A stretch of 64,000 nucleotides of DNA from a marine gamma proteobacterium HTCC2089 (GTDB lineage Bacteria > Pseudomonadota > Gammaproteobacteria > Pseudomonadales > Azotimanducaceae). The notes beneath the pieces were generated by a model that ran no database searches, had not been told where the DNA came from, and was given only the letters and a program-made list of their open reading frames with translations. The position numbers and the translations under genes were made by a program. Each line of letters opens with the position of its first letter. The stretch's first letter is position 1. The stretch covers positions 62,001 to 126,000 of the forward strand of contig CAJJDH010000013.1 in NCBI GenBank assembly GCA_905182905.1, read 5' to 3'. Shown in pieces: positions 27,405 to 36,282 of this stretch.

Positions 27405-27456
27405 TAGAACTTCTTATTAGAACTTTCTCTTGGAACTTTCTACTAGAACTACCGGA
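27405..27456. repeat. 13-bp degenerate tandem repeat upstream of modB
   Basis: TAGAACTTTCTCT-like units begin at 27405, 27418, 27431 and 27444, exactly 13 bases apart. Copies one, two and four start TAGAACT and copy three TGGAACT. The array ends nine bases before the modB start. Confidence 0.85.
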
Positions 27457-27464
27457 CATATTCT

Positions 27465-28133
27465 GTGGAACTTACAGCCATTTGGCTAACACTTAAACTT
27501 GCGTCCATCACCACTCTGATATTGCTGCTTTTAGCCACCCCTCTTGCCTGGTGGTTAGCCCACAGCAACAGCAAACTAAGGCCTGCAATTGAGGCCATCA
27601 CCGCCATGCCCTTAGTAATGCCGCCTACTGTCATCGGCTTTTATCTTTTACTTTTGTTCAGCCCAGAGAATCCAATAGGCCAATTTTGGTTGCAAACCAC
27701 CGGTAACACCCTGACATTTTCCTTTTCAGGCCTAGTAGTCGCTTCGCTAATTTACTCCCTGCCTTTCATGGTACAGCCGTTAATGAACACTTTTGTTCAG
27801 GTTGGCAAAGGTCCTATTGAAGTGGCTTACACTCTAGGTGCTAAGCCTTGGGATGCATTTCTTAACGTGATTTTACCGCTCTCTCTAAGGGGTTATATCA
27901 CCGCATCGGTGTTGACCTTCGCCCATACGGTTGGCGAGTTCGGCGTAGTTTTAATGGTTGGTGGTAATATCCCGGGCGAGACAAGATTAGTATCTATTGC
28001 CATTTACGAAGAAGTAGAAACCCTTAACTATGCCCAAGCACATTTACTTTCAGGCATTCTTATAGCCTTCTCGTTCCTTGTACTGTTGCTGGTCTACAGC
28101 CTCAATCGGCGTGCCGCCATGCGGGTACTGTGA
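27465..28133 (+). CDS. modB: Molybdate ABC transporter permease ModB
   Basis: A 222-residue inner-membrane permease with about five transmembrane helices. The ATPase-docking EAA loop is GPIEVAYTLGAKPWDAFLNVILPLS, quoted only as its core EVAYTLGAKPWDAF. The late segment FAHTVGEFGVVLMVGGNIPG is characteristic of ModB, and so is MPLVMPPTVIGFYLLLLF. The start is GTG; there is no good ribosome site, possibly because repeats occupy the leader. modC begins two bases after the stop. The substrate-binding gene modA, normally just upstream, is absent from the window. Tungstate is an alternative substrate. Confidence 0.92.
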   Translation: MELTAIWLTLKLASITTLILLLLATPLAWWLAHSNSKLRPAIEAITAMPLVMPPTVIGFYLLLLFSPENPIGQFWLQTTGNTLTFSFSGLVVASLIYSLPFMVQPLMNTFVQVGKGPIEVAYTLGAKPWDAFLNVILPLSLRGYITASVLTFAHTVGEFGVVLMVGGNIPGETRLVSIAIYEEVETLNYAQAHLLSGILIAFSFLVLLLVYSLNRRAAMRVL

Positions 28134-28134
28134 C

Positions 28135-29223
28135 ATGTTAGAAATAGATATAAAACTTGCTAGAGATGATTTTCAACTTAATCTGGCAGCCACTATTGGC
28201 CCAGGGGTAACCGCGATTTTTGGATCCAGCGGCAGCGGCAAAACCAGTCTGCTTAAAGCCATTGCAGGCCTAGTGCCGGTCCAAGGTCATATCTCTTTTA
28301 TGGGTACTACATGGCTCAACGAAACACAGCACACCCCGCCCTATTTAAGACCCATAGGTTTACTGTTTCAAGAAGATAGACTCTTTGCTCATCTAAATGC
28401 CTTGGACAATCTCAACTTTGCGATCAAGCGGGCAACCAACAGAAAACCCGCTGTAACACCAGATTCCTCCACAGCAATTTCTTTACAAGCCGTTGTAGAC
28501 ACATTTGATTTAGCACCCCTACTACAGCGCAGTGTAGGTAATTTGTCAGGCGGCGAACGTCGCAGGATAGCTATGGCACGCACACTGTTAACCCAACCAC
28601 AGCTACTGCTGCTAGATGAGCCCTTGAGCGGTTTGGACGAATCTCGAAAAAGAGAAATACTACCCTATCTGCATGCACTTTCTAACGAATTCAAAACACC
28701 TACACTATACGTTAGTCATCAATTAGAAGAAGTCACACAACTTTGCCAAAATATAATGGTCATCAACTCTGGGGAAAAATGCTTCCACGGCTCTACCTAC
28801 GACGGCGTAAATTATGTGGAAGCGCAGCTTAACAACCTACTCACCACGGACCTTTCATTTTTGCACGGCAGGGTCATTGAACATGACGTTACCTATCACA
28901 TGACGCGGTTAAACGTGGCAGGTCAGAATGTGCAAATTCCAAAGTTGGAATATAGAGATCTTGCCATCAATGAGTACGTCACTCTTCAGGTTAAACCCAA
29001 TGATGTTGCATTAGCACTACAGCGGCCAACCGGAATAAGCACTCGAAATGTTTTAAAAGGTGTGATCAAAAGCATCGACGCAAGCGAACGTTTTGCCGAC
29101 ATTACGCTATCTATCGGTGGACAAACTCTGCGTTCTAGAATCACTCTACCGGCCTGCCATGAGCTGGGTTTACAGCAAGGTATGACAGTCTATGCCCTGC
29201 TCAAAAGTAGCGGCCTTGGCTAA
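28135..29223 (+). CDS. modC: Molybdate ABC transporter ATP-binding protein ModC
   Basis: A 362-residue ATPase. Walker A is GSSGSGKTSL, the Q-loop LLFQEDRLFAHL, the signature LSGGERRR, Walker B LLLLDEPLSG and the switch His is in YVSHQLEE. The C-terminal Mop/TOBE domain, which binds molybdate and regulates transport, includes RNVLKGVIKSIDASER and ADITLSIGGQTLRS. The ATG at 28135 overlaps the ModB end by spacing of one base, implying translational coupling; longer upstream reading frames are inside modB. It is convergent with the carotenoid oxygenase gene, 33 bases apart. Confidence 0.94.
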   Translation: MLEIDIKLARDDFQLNLAATIGPGVTAIFGSSGSGKTSLLKAIAGLVPVQGHISFMGTTWLNETQHTPPYLRPIGLLFQEDRLFAHLNALDNLNFAIKRATNRKPAVTPDSSTAISLQAVVDTFDLAPLLQRSVGNLSGGERRRIAMARTLLTQPQLLLLDEPLSGLDESRKREILPYLHALSNEFKTPTLYVSHQLEEVTQLCQNIMVINSGEKCFHGSTYDGVNYVEAQLNNLLTTDLSFLHGRVIEHDVTYHMTRLNVAGQNVQIPKLEYRDLAINEYVTLQVKPNDVALALQRPTGISTRNVLKGVIKSIDASERFADITLSIGGQTLRSRITLPACHELGLQQGMTVYALLKSSGLG

Positions 29224-29256
29224 CGCTCAGCCAATGCCACTCAGCCCAACGGGTTG

Positions 29257-30666
29257 CTATTGTGCGCCGCGCCAGTTGCCATGAAACCCGTAAGGAATGC
29301 GGTGGTCTAAATAGGCTTTAGCAAGGGGACCAGCTGCGACATTTTGCGCATCTAAAATGGCTAAGTGACTGGCGCCTCGATTAGCGTCATACACATGGGC
29401 TAACAAAAACCCTTCCCCCTCAGCAGCATCTTTAGAAGTAGGTACAAATATTGGCTCACCGGTGGCACACCCTTCGCCCACATCATATAGGTCCAACGAG
29501 TTGGTCTTGTGGTCAACTGCGCCAATGACATTGAACCCGCCCACTTTCTCTGGCGGCTGGGTATCTCCGGCAAAGTAGCCGTAGCGGTAACTCATACCGG
29601 TCAGACGCTCGTCAAAACGCGGAAACTCGCAGACTATGTCGTGCAATTGCTCTTCTTTAAAAACATCTGTTTCGCTATCTAAATCAAATGTCCAACGAAC
29701 CATCTTTGCCAGTGCTTTCTTCGGATCTCCGCGACTACCGTCCACAAGTGGAAACAAAGGTGCTTCAGGATACTCGCACACATCGCAAATAATCTTGTTA
29801 CCGTCCGTGTACGAATTCATGGGGTGGAATACATAACTAGGAGCGCCACGGAACCAGCGCAAGTCTTTGACAGAACCAGCTCTTGGCATAACACCAATAT
29901 GCACACCCTTCTCTGGCTCCCAGGCGTAAACTGGACCACCAGCGAACGCACGCTCAATTGAGCCTGTGAGCGGCATGATCGGAAACAAAATGTGTTCCTT
30001 GGTCACCATAAAATCGTGAACCATGGATGCATAGGGTGCGACAAATGCCTCTGATCGAGTCACAGTGCCGCCGGCATCCACCACGCTAAAGGTCATATGC
30101 TCGGAGATTGCACCCTTGGCGTTATAACCAAAGAAAAACATTTCCCCAGTTTCTTCATCCATTTTTGGATGAGCGGTCATGGGACCATGTAACCTGTCAC
30201 CGAAGGTATGTCCGCCCTTTGTTTCTAACGAAATAGGGTCTAGTTCAATAGGTATATGCGCTTCTTCTAAAACCAACAACTTGCCACCGTGCCAGATAAT
30301 ATTCGTATTACCCACACCATCTGTTTCCATACCCTGAACGCTTTCATCGACATCCATAGGATTAAAACTGTTAAAAAGCGATCGGCCTGCTTCTCGCTCT
30401 TTCTCAAATCGCTGAGTGCGTACCCAACGATTACGGTAACTAACTCGCCCGTCTTCAATACTTAAGGCATGAATCATGCCGTCACCACCAAACATATGGT
30501 ACGCGCCTCGAGGAGAATATTGCGGGTTGGGACCATTGCGGTAAAAAGTACCATTAAGTTGCTTGGGTACTTCGCCTTCGATAATTAGGTCGTGAACATC
30601 ACACTCCATTTGCAGGGGCGCAAAGCCACCACGCAGGTTGGGGTGATTGGGGAATAATTGAGCCAT
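29257..30666 (-). CDS. Carotenoid oxygenase family protein
   Basis: A 469-residue seven-bladed propeller dioxygenase (carotenoid or stilbene cleavage type). The four iron-binding histidines are visible in TAHPKMDEETG, MVHDFMVTKEH, YVFHPMNSY and the C-terminal YGFHGNW. The N-terminal NGTFYRNGPNPQ and FGGDGMIHAL are family hallmarks. An AGGAT site lies eight bases before the ATG. It cleaves a double bond in a carotenoid, apocarotenoid or lignostilbene to give two aldehydes or ketones, using Fe(II) and O2. No retinal-dependent rhodopsin gene is in the window, so a catabolic role on plant- or alga-derived compounds is as likely as retinal synthesis. Confidence 0.94.
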   Translation of the reverse strand: MAQLFPNHPNLRGGFAPLQMECDVHDLIIEGEVPKQLNGTFYRNGPNPQYSPRGAYHMFGGDGMIHALSIEDGRVSYRNRWVRTQRFEKEREAGRSLFNSFNPMDVDESVQGMETDGVGNTNIIWHGGKLLVLEEAHIPIELDPISLETKGGHTFGDRLHGPMTAHPKMDEETGEMFFFGYNAKGAISEHMTFSVVDAGGTVTRSEAFVAPYASMVHDFMVTKEHILFPIMPLTGSIERAFAGGPVYAWEPEKGVHIGVMPRAGSVKDLRWFRGAPSYVFHPMNSYTDGNKIICDVCEYPEAPLFPLVDGSRGDPKKALAKMVRWTFDLDSETDVFKEEQLHDIVCEFPRFDERLTGMSYRYGYFAGDTQPPEKVGGFNVIGAVDHKTNSLDLYDVGEGCATGEPIFVPTSKDAAEGEGFLLAHVYDANRGASHLAILDAQNVAAGPLAKAYLDHRIPYGFHGNWRGAQ

Positions 30667-30709
30667 GGGTTAGATCCTATAAAAAGAACCGTTCTAAATG
30701 ACGGTTTAT

Positions 30710-31492
30710 CTAGACTAAGTCTACACCCACTGGACAGTGATCGGAGCCTAAAACATGGGGCCAAATAAAAGCCTCTTTGACCCTACGCATACCTGAATGC
30801 GAAGCAAATACGTAGTCGATACGCCAACCTACATTATCATCTCGAGCACCACCAAACTGGCGCCACCAAGTGTAGTGGTCGGGATCATCAGAATGAGTGG
30901 CTCTGAAAGTATCAACCCAGCCATGACTCATCCAGCGCGTTAACTCATCACGCTCTATAGGTAGAAAGCCACTGGCTTTTTTGTTTGTCTTGGGCCGGGC
31001 AAGGTCAATTTCTTCGTGAGCAGTATTATAGTCTCCTACAACATATACAGGACCACGTTTGCGCAGCACTTCGATACGATCAAAAACAGCCCTATAAAAG
31101 TCCATTTTGTAGGCTACTCGAGAGTTATCTCTATCCTTACCGCTGCCCTTTGGGAAGTACACACAAACCACAGCTAGCCGACCATAATGTGCGGCTATAA
31201 ATCGCCCCTCATCGTCGAAACGGTCTTCACCTAAACTTGTTTCAACTCGACTAGGGTTGGTTTTACTGAAGATCGCCACGCCGCTATATCCAGGGCGCTT
31301 TGCAGGTGCGAAGCATACATGCCAATTTTCTGGCGCTAAAACATTTGGGGGTAACTGCTCAGGAAATGCACGAACTTCTTGCAAAGCAACGACATCGGCT
31401 TTGGAAGATTCCAAAAAGTCGAGAAAACCTCGCTTTGCGCAGGCACGAAGCCCATTAACATTCCAACTCACAATTCGCATTTTTTTAGCCAT
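30710..31492 (-). CDS. xth: Exodeoxyribonuclease III (AP endonuclease)
   Basis: A 260-residue endonuclease/exonuclease/phosphatase-fold enzyme for base-excision repair; it cuts at abasic sites and trims 3' ends. The metal- and substrate-binding residues appear in RIVSWNVNGLRA, the Glu of VVALQEVRAF, the Asp/Asn of VVGDYNTAHEEIDLA, WRIDYVF and the catalytic Asp-His of LGSDHCPVGV. The start is uncertain: ATG 31492 (MAKKMR) or ATG 31480 (MRIVSW), neither with a good ribosome site. Its length matches family norms. It lies 43 bases upstream of the carotenoid oxygenase gene on the same strand. Confidence 0.95.
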   Translation of the reverse strand: MAKKMRIVSWNVNGLRACAKRGFLDFLESSKADVVALQEVRAFPEQLPPNVLAPENWHVCFAPAKRPGYSGVAIFSKTNPSRVETSLGEDRFDDEGRFIAAHYGRLAVVCVYFPKGSGKDRDNSRVAYKMDFYRAVFDRIEVLRKRGPVYVVGDYNTAHEEIDLARPKTNKKASGFLPIERDELTRWMSHGWVDTFRATHSDDPDHYTWWRQFGGARDDNVGWRIDYVFASHSGMRRVKEAFIWPHVLGSDHCPVGVDLV

Positions 31493-31635
31493 TTAGATCA
31501 GCAAATATCCAAGTTGTTAATGAAAGCCATTTTGCCATTCACGCGCAATAAAAATGCAGACCAGCGGTAGTCACTAGACCGACCACCTGCAACTTTTAGC
31601 AATAAATAGGGACAAATTAAATTTCTGATGAACAT

Positions 31636-32316
31636 TTAGCGGCGCAAAAGGAGCGCTGCCCAACGCGTTAGATTGAGCACATCCGCCAATGCTGCGGCTA
31701 CATATGTAAACGCCGCCGCACGCAAAATCTTGGCAACTACCTGTTCTTGTTTGGCACCTAGATAAGAACCGGCCTTTAGTACCGGTAAAGCCTTTCCGAA
31801 GCTTGCGTCCCATTCGATTGGCAAGGTAACGAGGTGCACCAACATCCGCACAAGAAGACCGCTGAGGCCACATAAAGCAAGCGCCCAAAAAGGTACCGGG
31901 TGACGAGTTATCAGAGCGAAAATTGGCGCCGCCCAAATGGCACCTGCACTGATTTGGGCAATTCTATTCGCAAAGGGTACCAACCGTGTGCGTGCCGCCA
32001 ATCGAGGATCTTTCTGATGATCCTGCATTGCATGACCCACCTCGTGTGCAGCAATAGCAACGGCGGTTAAAGAACGACCGGAAAAATTAGCTTGGCTCAA
32101 ACGCACACACTTATCCGAAGGATCATAGTGATCACCAATCTCTGTCGTTTCAACCTTTACAGATTCAAGGCCAAACCGTTCAATCAGGTGTTTTGCCAGC
32201 TCTCCTCCGGTGCCTGGCATACCTTCTATGTCCTGAGAATAGGCGTTCATAACCCAGCGCACCCACAGACTTGGGGCAAAAACCACAACCAGCAGTATTA
32301 GAACAATTACAATCAT
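31636..32316 (-). CDS. Membrane zinc metallopeptidase (YugP family)
   Basis: A 226-residue integral membrane peptidase. The N-terminus is a transmembrane helix (MIVIVLILLVVVFAPSLWV), then a soluble segment with the zinc site HEVGHAMQDH (HExxH), and further hydrophobic helices near FANRIAQISAGAIWAAPIF, FWALALCGLSGLLVRMLV and the C-terminus. The ATG at 32316 with AGGG upstream is preferred over TTG at 32319. It follows the aldolase gene by 21 bases on the same strand, so the two may be co-transcribed. The physiological substrate of this family is unknown; membrane-protein quality control is a common guess. Confidence 0.9.
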   Translation of the reverse strand: MIVIVLILLVVVFAPSLWVRWVMNAYSQDIEGMPGTGGELAKHLIERFGLESVKVETTEIGDHYDPSDKCVRLSQANFSGRSLTAVAIAAHEVGHAMQDHQKDPRLAARTRLVPFANRIAQISAGAIWAAPIFALITRHPVPFWALALCGLSGLLVRMLVHLVTLPIEWDASFGKALPVLKAGSYLGAKQEQVVAKILRAAAFTYVAAALADVLNLTRWAALLLRR

Positions 32317-32337
32317 CAAACTGCCCTACTATTTGAA

Positions 32338-33129
32338 CTAATATCCGGTGCCTTCGCGCTTTGCCTCTGCCACGCCTCGAGCTGCGGACAGCTCCTTCGC
32401 AGCACTTCTAGTCATATGGCCAGAGTCACTGCCTAGGGTGACAAAGTTAAAGCCAAGCTCTAAATACTTCTGGGTATATTCAATACCACCGGTATGAATA
32501 CCCGCTGCTATGCCATGAGCCTTGCACTTGGCGAGTAAACTTTTAACTACTTCCAAATGTTCTGGTTGTGGCTGATCGCCCATCGCAGGCAGCCCCATAG
32601 ATAAAGCTAAATCAGCTGGACCGATGTAAACACCGTTAAGCCCGGGTGTAGACATAATTTCATCCGCATTGGCTACGCCTTCGGCAGTTTCGATCATTGC
32701 AATACAAGCAACTTGGTCATTCGCCTCAACCGCATACCCGCGCCCTGCATCAAGGGCTGCGCGAATAGGCCCAAAAGAACGATTACCTTGTGGCGGGTAG
32801 CGACAAGCATGCACAGCAAGTTCGGCTTCTTGGCGATTATTCACCATAGGTACAATGACACCATAAGCACCTGCGTCTAGTACCTTCATAATTTCGTAAG
32901 GTTCATTCCATGGCACCCTGACTATAGGTGTGGCATTAGAATTAGAAATTGCGGGCAACATGTTTCTGACATCTGTGTAATCGATAAGACCGTGCTGCAT
33001 GTCAATACAGACCCAATCAAAACCCAATTTCGACATAGCTTCCGCAGAATAGGAATTTGCAAGGCTCAGCCAACAGCCCACCGTCTGTTCATCCCTACGC
33101 CATGCGGCTAGTGCTTTATTCTCTTTCAT
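32338..33129 (-). CDS. HpcH/HpaI-type class II aldolase
   Basis: A 263-residue metal-dependent aldolase that cleaves 2-keto-3-deoxy or 4-hydroxy-2-oxo acids to pyruvate plus an aldehyde. The metal Glu and Asp lie in IETAEGVANADEI and GVYIGPADLALSMG; the catalytic His is in DMQHGLIDY and the conserved Arg in TPIVRVPWNEP. The subgroup is close to 2-keto-3-deoxy-L-rhamnonate aldolase and 4-hydroxy-2-oxoheptanedioate aldolase; the name cannot be chosen by eye. The ATG has a GGGGTAGG site. It heads the minus-strand run down to the carotenoid oxygenase. Confidence 0.92.
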   Translation of the reverse strand: MKENKALAAWRRDEQTVGCWLSLANSYSAEAMSKLGFDWVCIDMQHGLIDYTDVRNMLPAISNSNATPIVRVPWNEPYEIMKVLDAGAYGVIVPMVNNRQEAELAVHACRYPPQGNRSFGPIRAALDAGRGYAVEANDQVACIAMIETAEGVANADEIMSTPGLNGVYIGPADLALSMGLPAMGDQPQPEHLEVVKSLLAKCKAHGIAAGIHTGGIEYTQKYLELGFNFVTLGSDSGHMTRSAAKELSAARGVAEAKREGTGY

Positions 33130-33321
33130 AACCTACCCCTATGGTGACTATTACAAATGTTATCGCGCCCCTGCGAGCACTAACCATACGTTATTCTTAC
33201 CTAAAATTTCCATTAGATAACAGCAAAAGCTCTTCCCTGGACGCAAATTTGCACGCCATTGTTACAACTCATCTAGTAGTATCTCGCCTCCTAACTCTTG
33301 GCAGGAAATTCACACACCCTG

Positions 33322-33642
33322 ATGACAACTCTGAATCAACAGTTTATCGACCTAAGCAATACGACTCGGGAACTCATAGGTTTACTCGACGAGACCGATG
33401 AAAAATTTTGGCTGATGGTACTTAGGCGTGCGCTGGTCAAAGTGGATGCCCACGAATTGGCCGGGGCTACGCTAATTTTAGGCTGTTATGGCGGCGTAGA
33501 CACCTTCTCAGATCTGATCATTGGCAAACCTTTAGAGGCTGATGATCCATTGAGCTTTCGCAACTTAAATGCTCGCTTAGACCACCTGCGCACGCAAACT
33601 TTTGAGGCAGCTAGACGTATTGCTGCGCGACAAACATGGTGA
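33322..33642 (+). CDS. Small conserved-looking hypothetical protein
   Basis: About 106 residues from ATG 33322; a TTG at 33298 would add eight. No signal peptide or transmembrane helix. The middle reads WLMVLRRALVKVDAHELAG and ILGCYGGVDTFSDLIIGK, which resembles small proteins with a conserved F/Y-GG-x-x-S/T-x-x-D-L motif (DUF6966-like, from memory). The ribosome site is weak (AGGAA, 13 bases away). It faces the minus-strand aldolase gene divergently and is followed by a pyrimidine-rich tract. Function unknown. Confidence 0.55.
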   Translation: MTTLNQQFIDLSNTTRELIGLLDETDEKFWLMVLRRALVKVDAHELAGATLILGCYGGVDTFSDLIIGKPLEADDPLSFRNLNARLDHLRTQTFEAARRIAARQTW

Positions 33643-33715
33643 ACAAACCTGCTTTGTGACGGCGACTGGAGTGCACCTGCCGAGGTATTGTCGCTCTCGG
33701 GCTGCTCCCTTGTCG

Positions 33716-33790
33716 TCTTCGTCTTTTTCCTCTCTTTCTTTTCTCTTTTTCCTTTTCTCTTTTTCCTTCTTGTTTATTTTTTTGTCTTTA
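33716..33790. repeat. Polypyrimidine low-complexity tract
   Basis: About 75 bases almost wholly C/T on the plus strand, with repeated TTTTTCCTTTTCTC-like units, between the hypothetical gene and the convergent enoyl-CoA hydratase gene. It can be read through on either strand as Ser/Phe- or Lys/Glu-rich peptides, which are not real genes. Confidence 0.85.
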
Positions 33791-33842
33791 GTGTAAAAAG
33801 AAAAACAGTGTGGCAACATTATTTGCTCACTAGTTAAGATGC

Positions 33843-34598
33843 TTAAAATTTCGAGAAATCTGCCGGCCTGCGCTCTTTGAATGCAGCTACCGCTTCCAAA
33901 TTGGCAGGCCCACCCATCAAACTAGCTAGGGCCTTATTTTCTACTTTATAAACCTCGCGCAAAATTTCTCGACGCGGCGCCATCATGAGTTCTTTTGTGG
34001 TGACCAAAGCAGCCAGTGGTTGCGCCGCTAGGATCCGGGCGTGCTCATCAACCTTAGCCATTAACTGCTCTGCCTCTGCCAGCGCAAATACTAGGCCTAA
34101 ATCTTTACATGTCTGAGCGTCCATCCACTGGGAGCTCAAAAGACCCCAAAACGCATTTTGATAACCCATCAGCTGAGGAAAAGTCACGGTGCTGCCGGCT
34201 TCAGCAGTTAAACCTAGCGAGGTAAATGGGCAGCGCAGACGAGCGTCGTCGGCCATAAATACCAAATCAGCCAAGCCACAGATGGTGCAACCAAATCCGA
34301 CACCTAGGCCGTTAACAGCAAGAATGATGGGTTTGGGAAATTCAATAATTGCTTCGAACATGCCTGGAAAGCCATATTTAGGTTCGGACCCACCACGTTG
34401 AGCCGCTAAGTCCATACCAGCGGAAAACGCTCTACCAGCGCCTGTTATCACCAACACTTTGACACTGTCATCTTCCGTAGCAGCTACAATGTCTGCAGCC
34501 ACGGCGTCAAACATATCGTCGTTAAACGCATTCAGGGCTTCAGGTCGGTTAAATGTCAGCGTTCTTACAGCGCCCTTGTTACTAATCGAGGTGAGCAT
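33843..34598 (-). CDS. Enoyl-CoA hydratase/isomerase family protein
   Basis: A 251-residue crotonase-fold enzyme. LTFNRPEALNAF, the oxyanion loop AGRAFSAGMDL and VNGLGVGFGCTICGLADLVF are clear. The hydratase glutamates are not both evident, so isomerase or other crotonase chemistry is possible. The ATG at 34598 has AAGGA seven bases upstream; 18 further codons upstream are open but have no such site. It is divergent from the VOC dioxygenase gene, 135 bp apart, and the two may share regulation. Confidence 0.9.
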   Translation of the reverse strand: MLTSISNKGAVRTLTFNRPEALNAFNDDMFDAVAADIVAATEDDSVKVLVITGAGRAFSAGMDLAAQRGGSEPKYGFPGMFEAIIEFPKPIILAVNGLGVGFGCTICGLADLVFMADDARLRCPFTSLGLTAEAGSTVTFPQLMGYQNAFWGLLSSQWMDAQTCKDLGLVFALAEAEQLMAKVDEHARILAAQPLAALVTTKELMMAPRREILREVYKVENKALASLMGGPANLEAVAAFKERRPADFSKF

Positions 34599-34733
34599 AT
34601 TCTTATCCTTATATCTAACGCGAAATTCTAGCTCCAAATACTCGATTAACACAAAAGCAAATGTTCTAACACTTGAGCAAGGCGTCTTTCCAGCATACCT
34701 TAGGATCCCATACTCAGTACGTTTGGACGGACT

Positions 34734-35648
34734 ATGCCTGATATTAGAGACTTACTTTATGTGCGCTTTGAAATTCCGGACCTAGATAAACAAGCGCAAT
34801 TTCTCACAGATTTTGGCTTTCAGGTCACAAGAGAACAGGGTTGCCTGTTCGCACGAGGCTACGATGCCCAACCCTACGCTTACATCGCCGAGCAAACCGA
34901 AGGCGCCGCTTGTTTTAAAGGTATGGGTTTTGAGGCTCTGTCACGCCAAGAACTAGAACGAATCGCGGCGATGGACAGTGTTCCTATAGAAGAAGTAAAC
35001 CTGCCGGGTGGCGGTCTTAGAGCACGGCTAATAGATCCAGACGGCAACGAAGTTGATATTGTTTACGGCATAACAAAATCAGCCCCCCTAGCACCGCCAT
35101 CCCGGTCACCACTCAATCAAGATGAGCCGCGACTTAGATTGGGCCAGCGAGTGGGTTTCAATGCCAATACAGCCGCTATAAAAAGACTAGGACACTGCGT
35201 TTTAAACGTCACGGACTTTCGCGTTAGCGAAGCTTGGTACAAGGAGCGGCTTGGCTTTATCACCAGTGATGAAATTTATATTGGCAGCGAAGAGAAAACC
35301 CTTGGCGCGTTTATGCGCCTTGATCGAGGCGAGGTTTATGTAGATCACCACACGCTATTTTTAGTCGGCGCTGGGCACGGAGAATTTAATCACGCAGCAT
35401 TTGAGGTTTGTCATTGGGACTACATAATGCAGTCTCACGATTTTCTGGCGCAACAGGGTTATGAGCAGCGGTGGGGTGTTGGCAAACATCTCTTAGGTAG
35501 CCAAGTCTTCGACTATTGGAAAGACCCTTCAGGATTTACCTTGGAGCACTTTACTGACGGTGATTTGTTTAACCGTTCTTTCGGCTCCCACAAGCAGCCA
35601 ATAGACAAGCTCTTAGCCGTACACTGGGGACCAGAAGGGTCGCCCTAA
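34734..35648 (+). CDS. Two-module VOC protein, extradiol ring-cleavage dioxygenase type
   Basis: A 304-residue vicinal-oxygen-chelate protein with two repeats: DLLYVRFEIPDLDKQAQFL at the start and RLGHCVLNVTDFRVSEAWY from about residue 143. The C-terminal module carries the probable iron ligands of type I extradiol dioxygenases: His in LGHCVLN, His in GEFNHAAFEV and Glu in GFTLEHFTDGD. Such enzymes open catechols next to the hydroxyls. The N-terminal module lacks these ligands, as usual. It lies beside an enoyl-CoA hydratase-family gene and a DUF1330 gene, which suits aromatic or steroid ring degradation. Confidence 0.88.
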   Translation: MPDIRDLLYVRFEIPDLDKQAQFLTDFGFQVTREQGCLFARGYDAQPYAYIAEQTEGAACFKGMGFEALSRQELERIAAMDSVPIEEVNLPGGGLRARLIDPDGNEVDIVYGITKSAPLAPPSRSPLNQDEPRLRLGQRVGFNANTAAIKRLGHCVLNVTDFRVSEAWYKERLGFITSDEIYIGSEEKTLGAFMRLDRGEVYVDHHTLFLVGAGHGEFNHAAFEVCHWDYIMQSHDFLAQQGYEQRWGVGKHLLGSQVFDYWKDPSGFTLEHFTDGDLFNRSFGSHKQPIDKLLAVHWGPEGSP

Positions 35649-35715
35649 GGTAAACTACCTTAGAAGCGCGTGTACAAATAGCATTCTAGCCAATATGCGG
35701 GCAAGAGGCGGGACG

Positions 35716-36021
35716 CTATTGGTTAACGTTTAGTGGAACGCCCTCAATCATCGCAATATTGGCCGTGGATGCAACCCAACGATGTGCAGCGAGCTGCTGA
35801 TATTCGTCGCTTGAGTACCAACTTTTGGCTGCCTGAGCAGACGGAAACTCAATCAAGACCGTTCGGGTATACGACCATTGCCCTTCCCACACCTCTGGTG
35901 CTTCGTCCACCGCAAGCATCTTGCCCTCATAGCTGGCAAAAATTTCCATAAAACCCTGCTCGTATTGGGCGTATTTTTCTCGATCATGGATATTGATTTG
36001 AGCGGTCACGTACGTGGTCAT
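35716..36021 (-). CDS. DUF1330 family protein
   Basis: A 101-residue protein of the dimeric alpha-beta barrel superfamily. The DUF1330 pattern shows as YVTAQINIHDREKYAQYEQG, the central LAVDEAPEVWEGQW, and VLIEFPSAQAAKSWYSSDEY. AGGA lies six bases before the ATG. Members are cytoplasmic and of unknown activity. It converges with the VOC gene and is divergent from the XRE regulator region. Confidence 0.9.
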   Translation of the reverse strand: MTTYVTAQINIHDREKYAQYEQGFMEIFASYEGKMLAVDEAPEVWEGQWSYTRTVLIEFPSAQAAKSWYSSDEYQQLAAHRWVASTANIAMIEGVPLNVNQ

Positions 36022-36095
36022 GTTGCGTCCTATTGAGGTAGCCGTTAACTATAATCACCCCGCTCAGCCATGCACACCAAAATCTGCCTGCGAAC

Positions 36096-36113
36096 GGTAG
36101 GTTCGAATCTACC
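36096..36113 (+). other. tRNA T-arm-like sequence (remnant or chance)
   Basis: GGTAGGTTCGAATCTACC forms a 5-bp stem around GTTCGAAT, like a tRNA T-arm but with an eight-base loop. No acceptor stem, anticodon arm or CCA end fits around it, so there is no tRNA gene here. A remnant of an attachment site is one possibility, given the phage-type repressor downstream. Confidence 0.3.
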
Positions 36114-36254
36114 CAAAGACCCTAGTATCACGAGCGTCTATCTCAAGATGACACGTACGAAAAATCTCCCAGAGTGTTTATTGAAGCTCAACAGCGGATA
36201 TTGCGCACAAATTAGTTCGTGCAATCCCTGCATAGGCTTAGTAATTTCAGATAC

Positions 36255-36282
36255 TTTTGGTATCATCAACTGTATACCAAAA
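36255..36282. promoter_or_regulatory. Operator-like dyad upstream of the XRE regulator
   Basis: Perfect arms TTTTGGTAT and ATACCAAAA are separated by ten bases, ending 42 bases before the regulator start. The size fits a lambda-repressor-type dimer, so autoregulation is likely. AT-rich DNA after it (AATATCATAT) could hold the -10 element. Confidence 0.7.

Noticed and set aside
33577-33819. Lys/Glu-rich minus-strand frame and Ser/Phe-rich plus-strand frame
   Set aside because: Both are translations of the polypyrimidine tract; composition is not protein-like and neither has a ribosome site.
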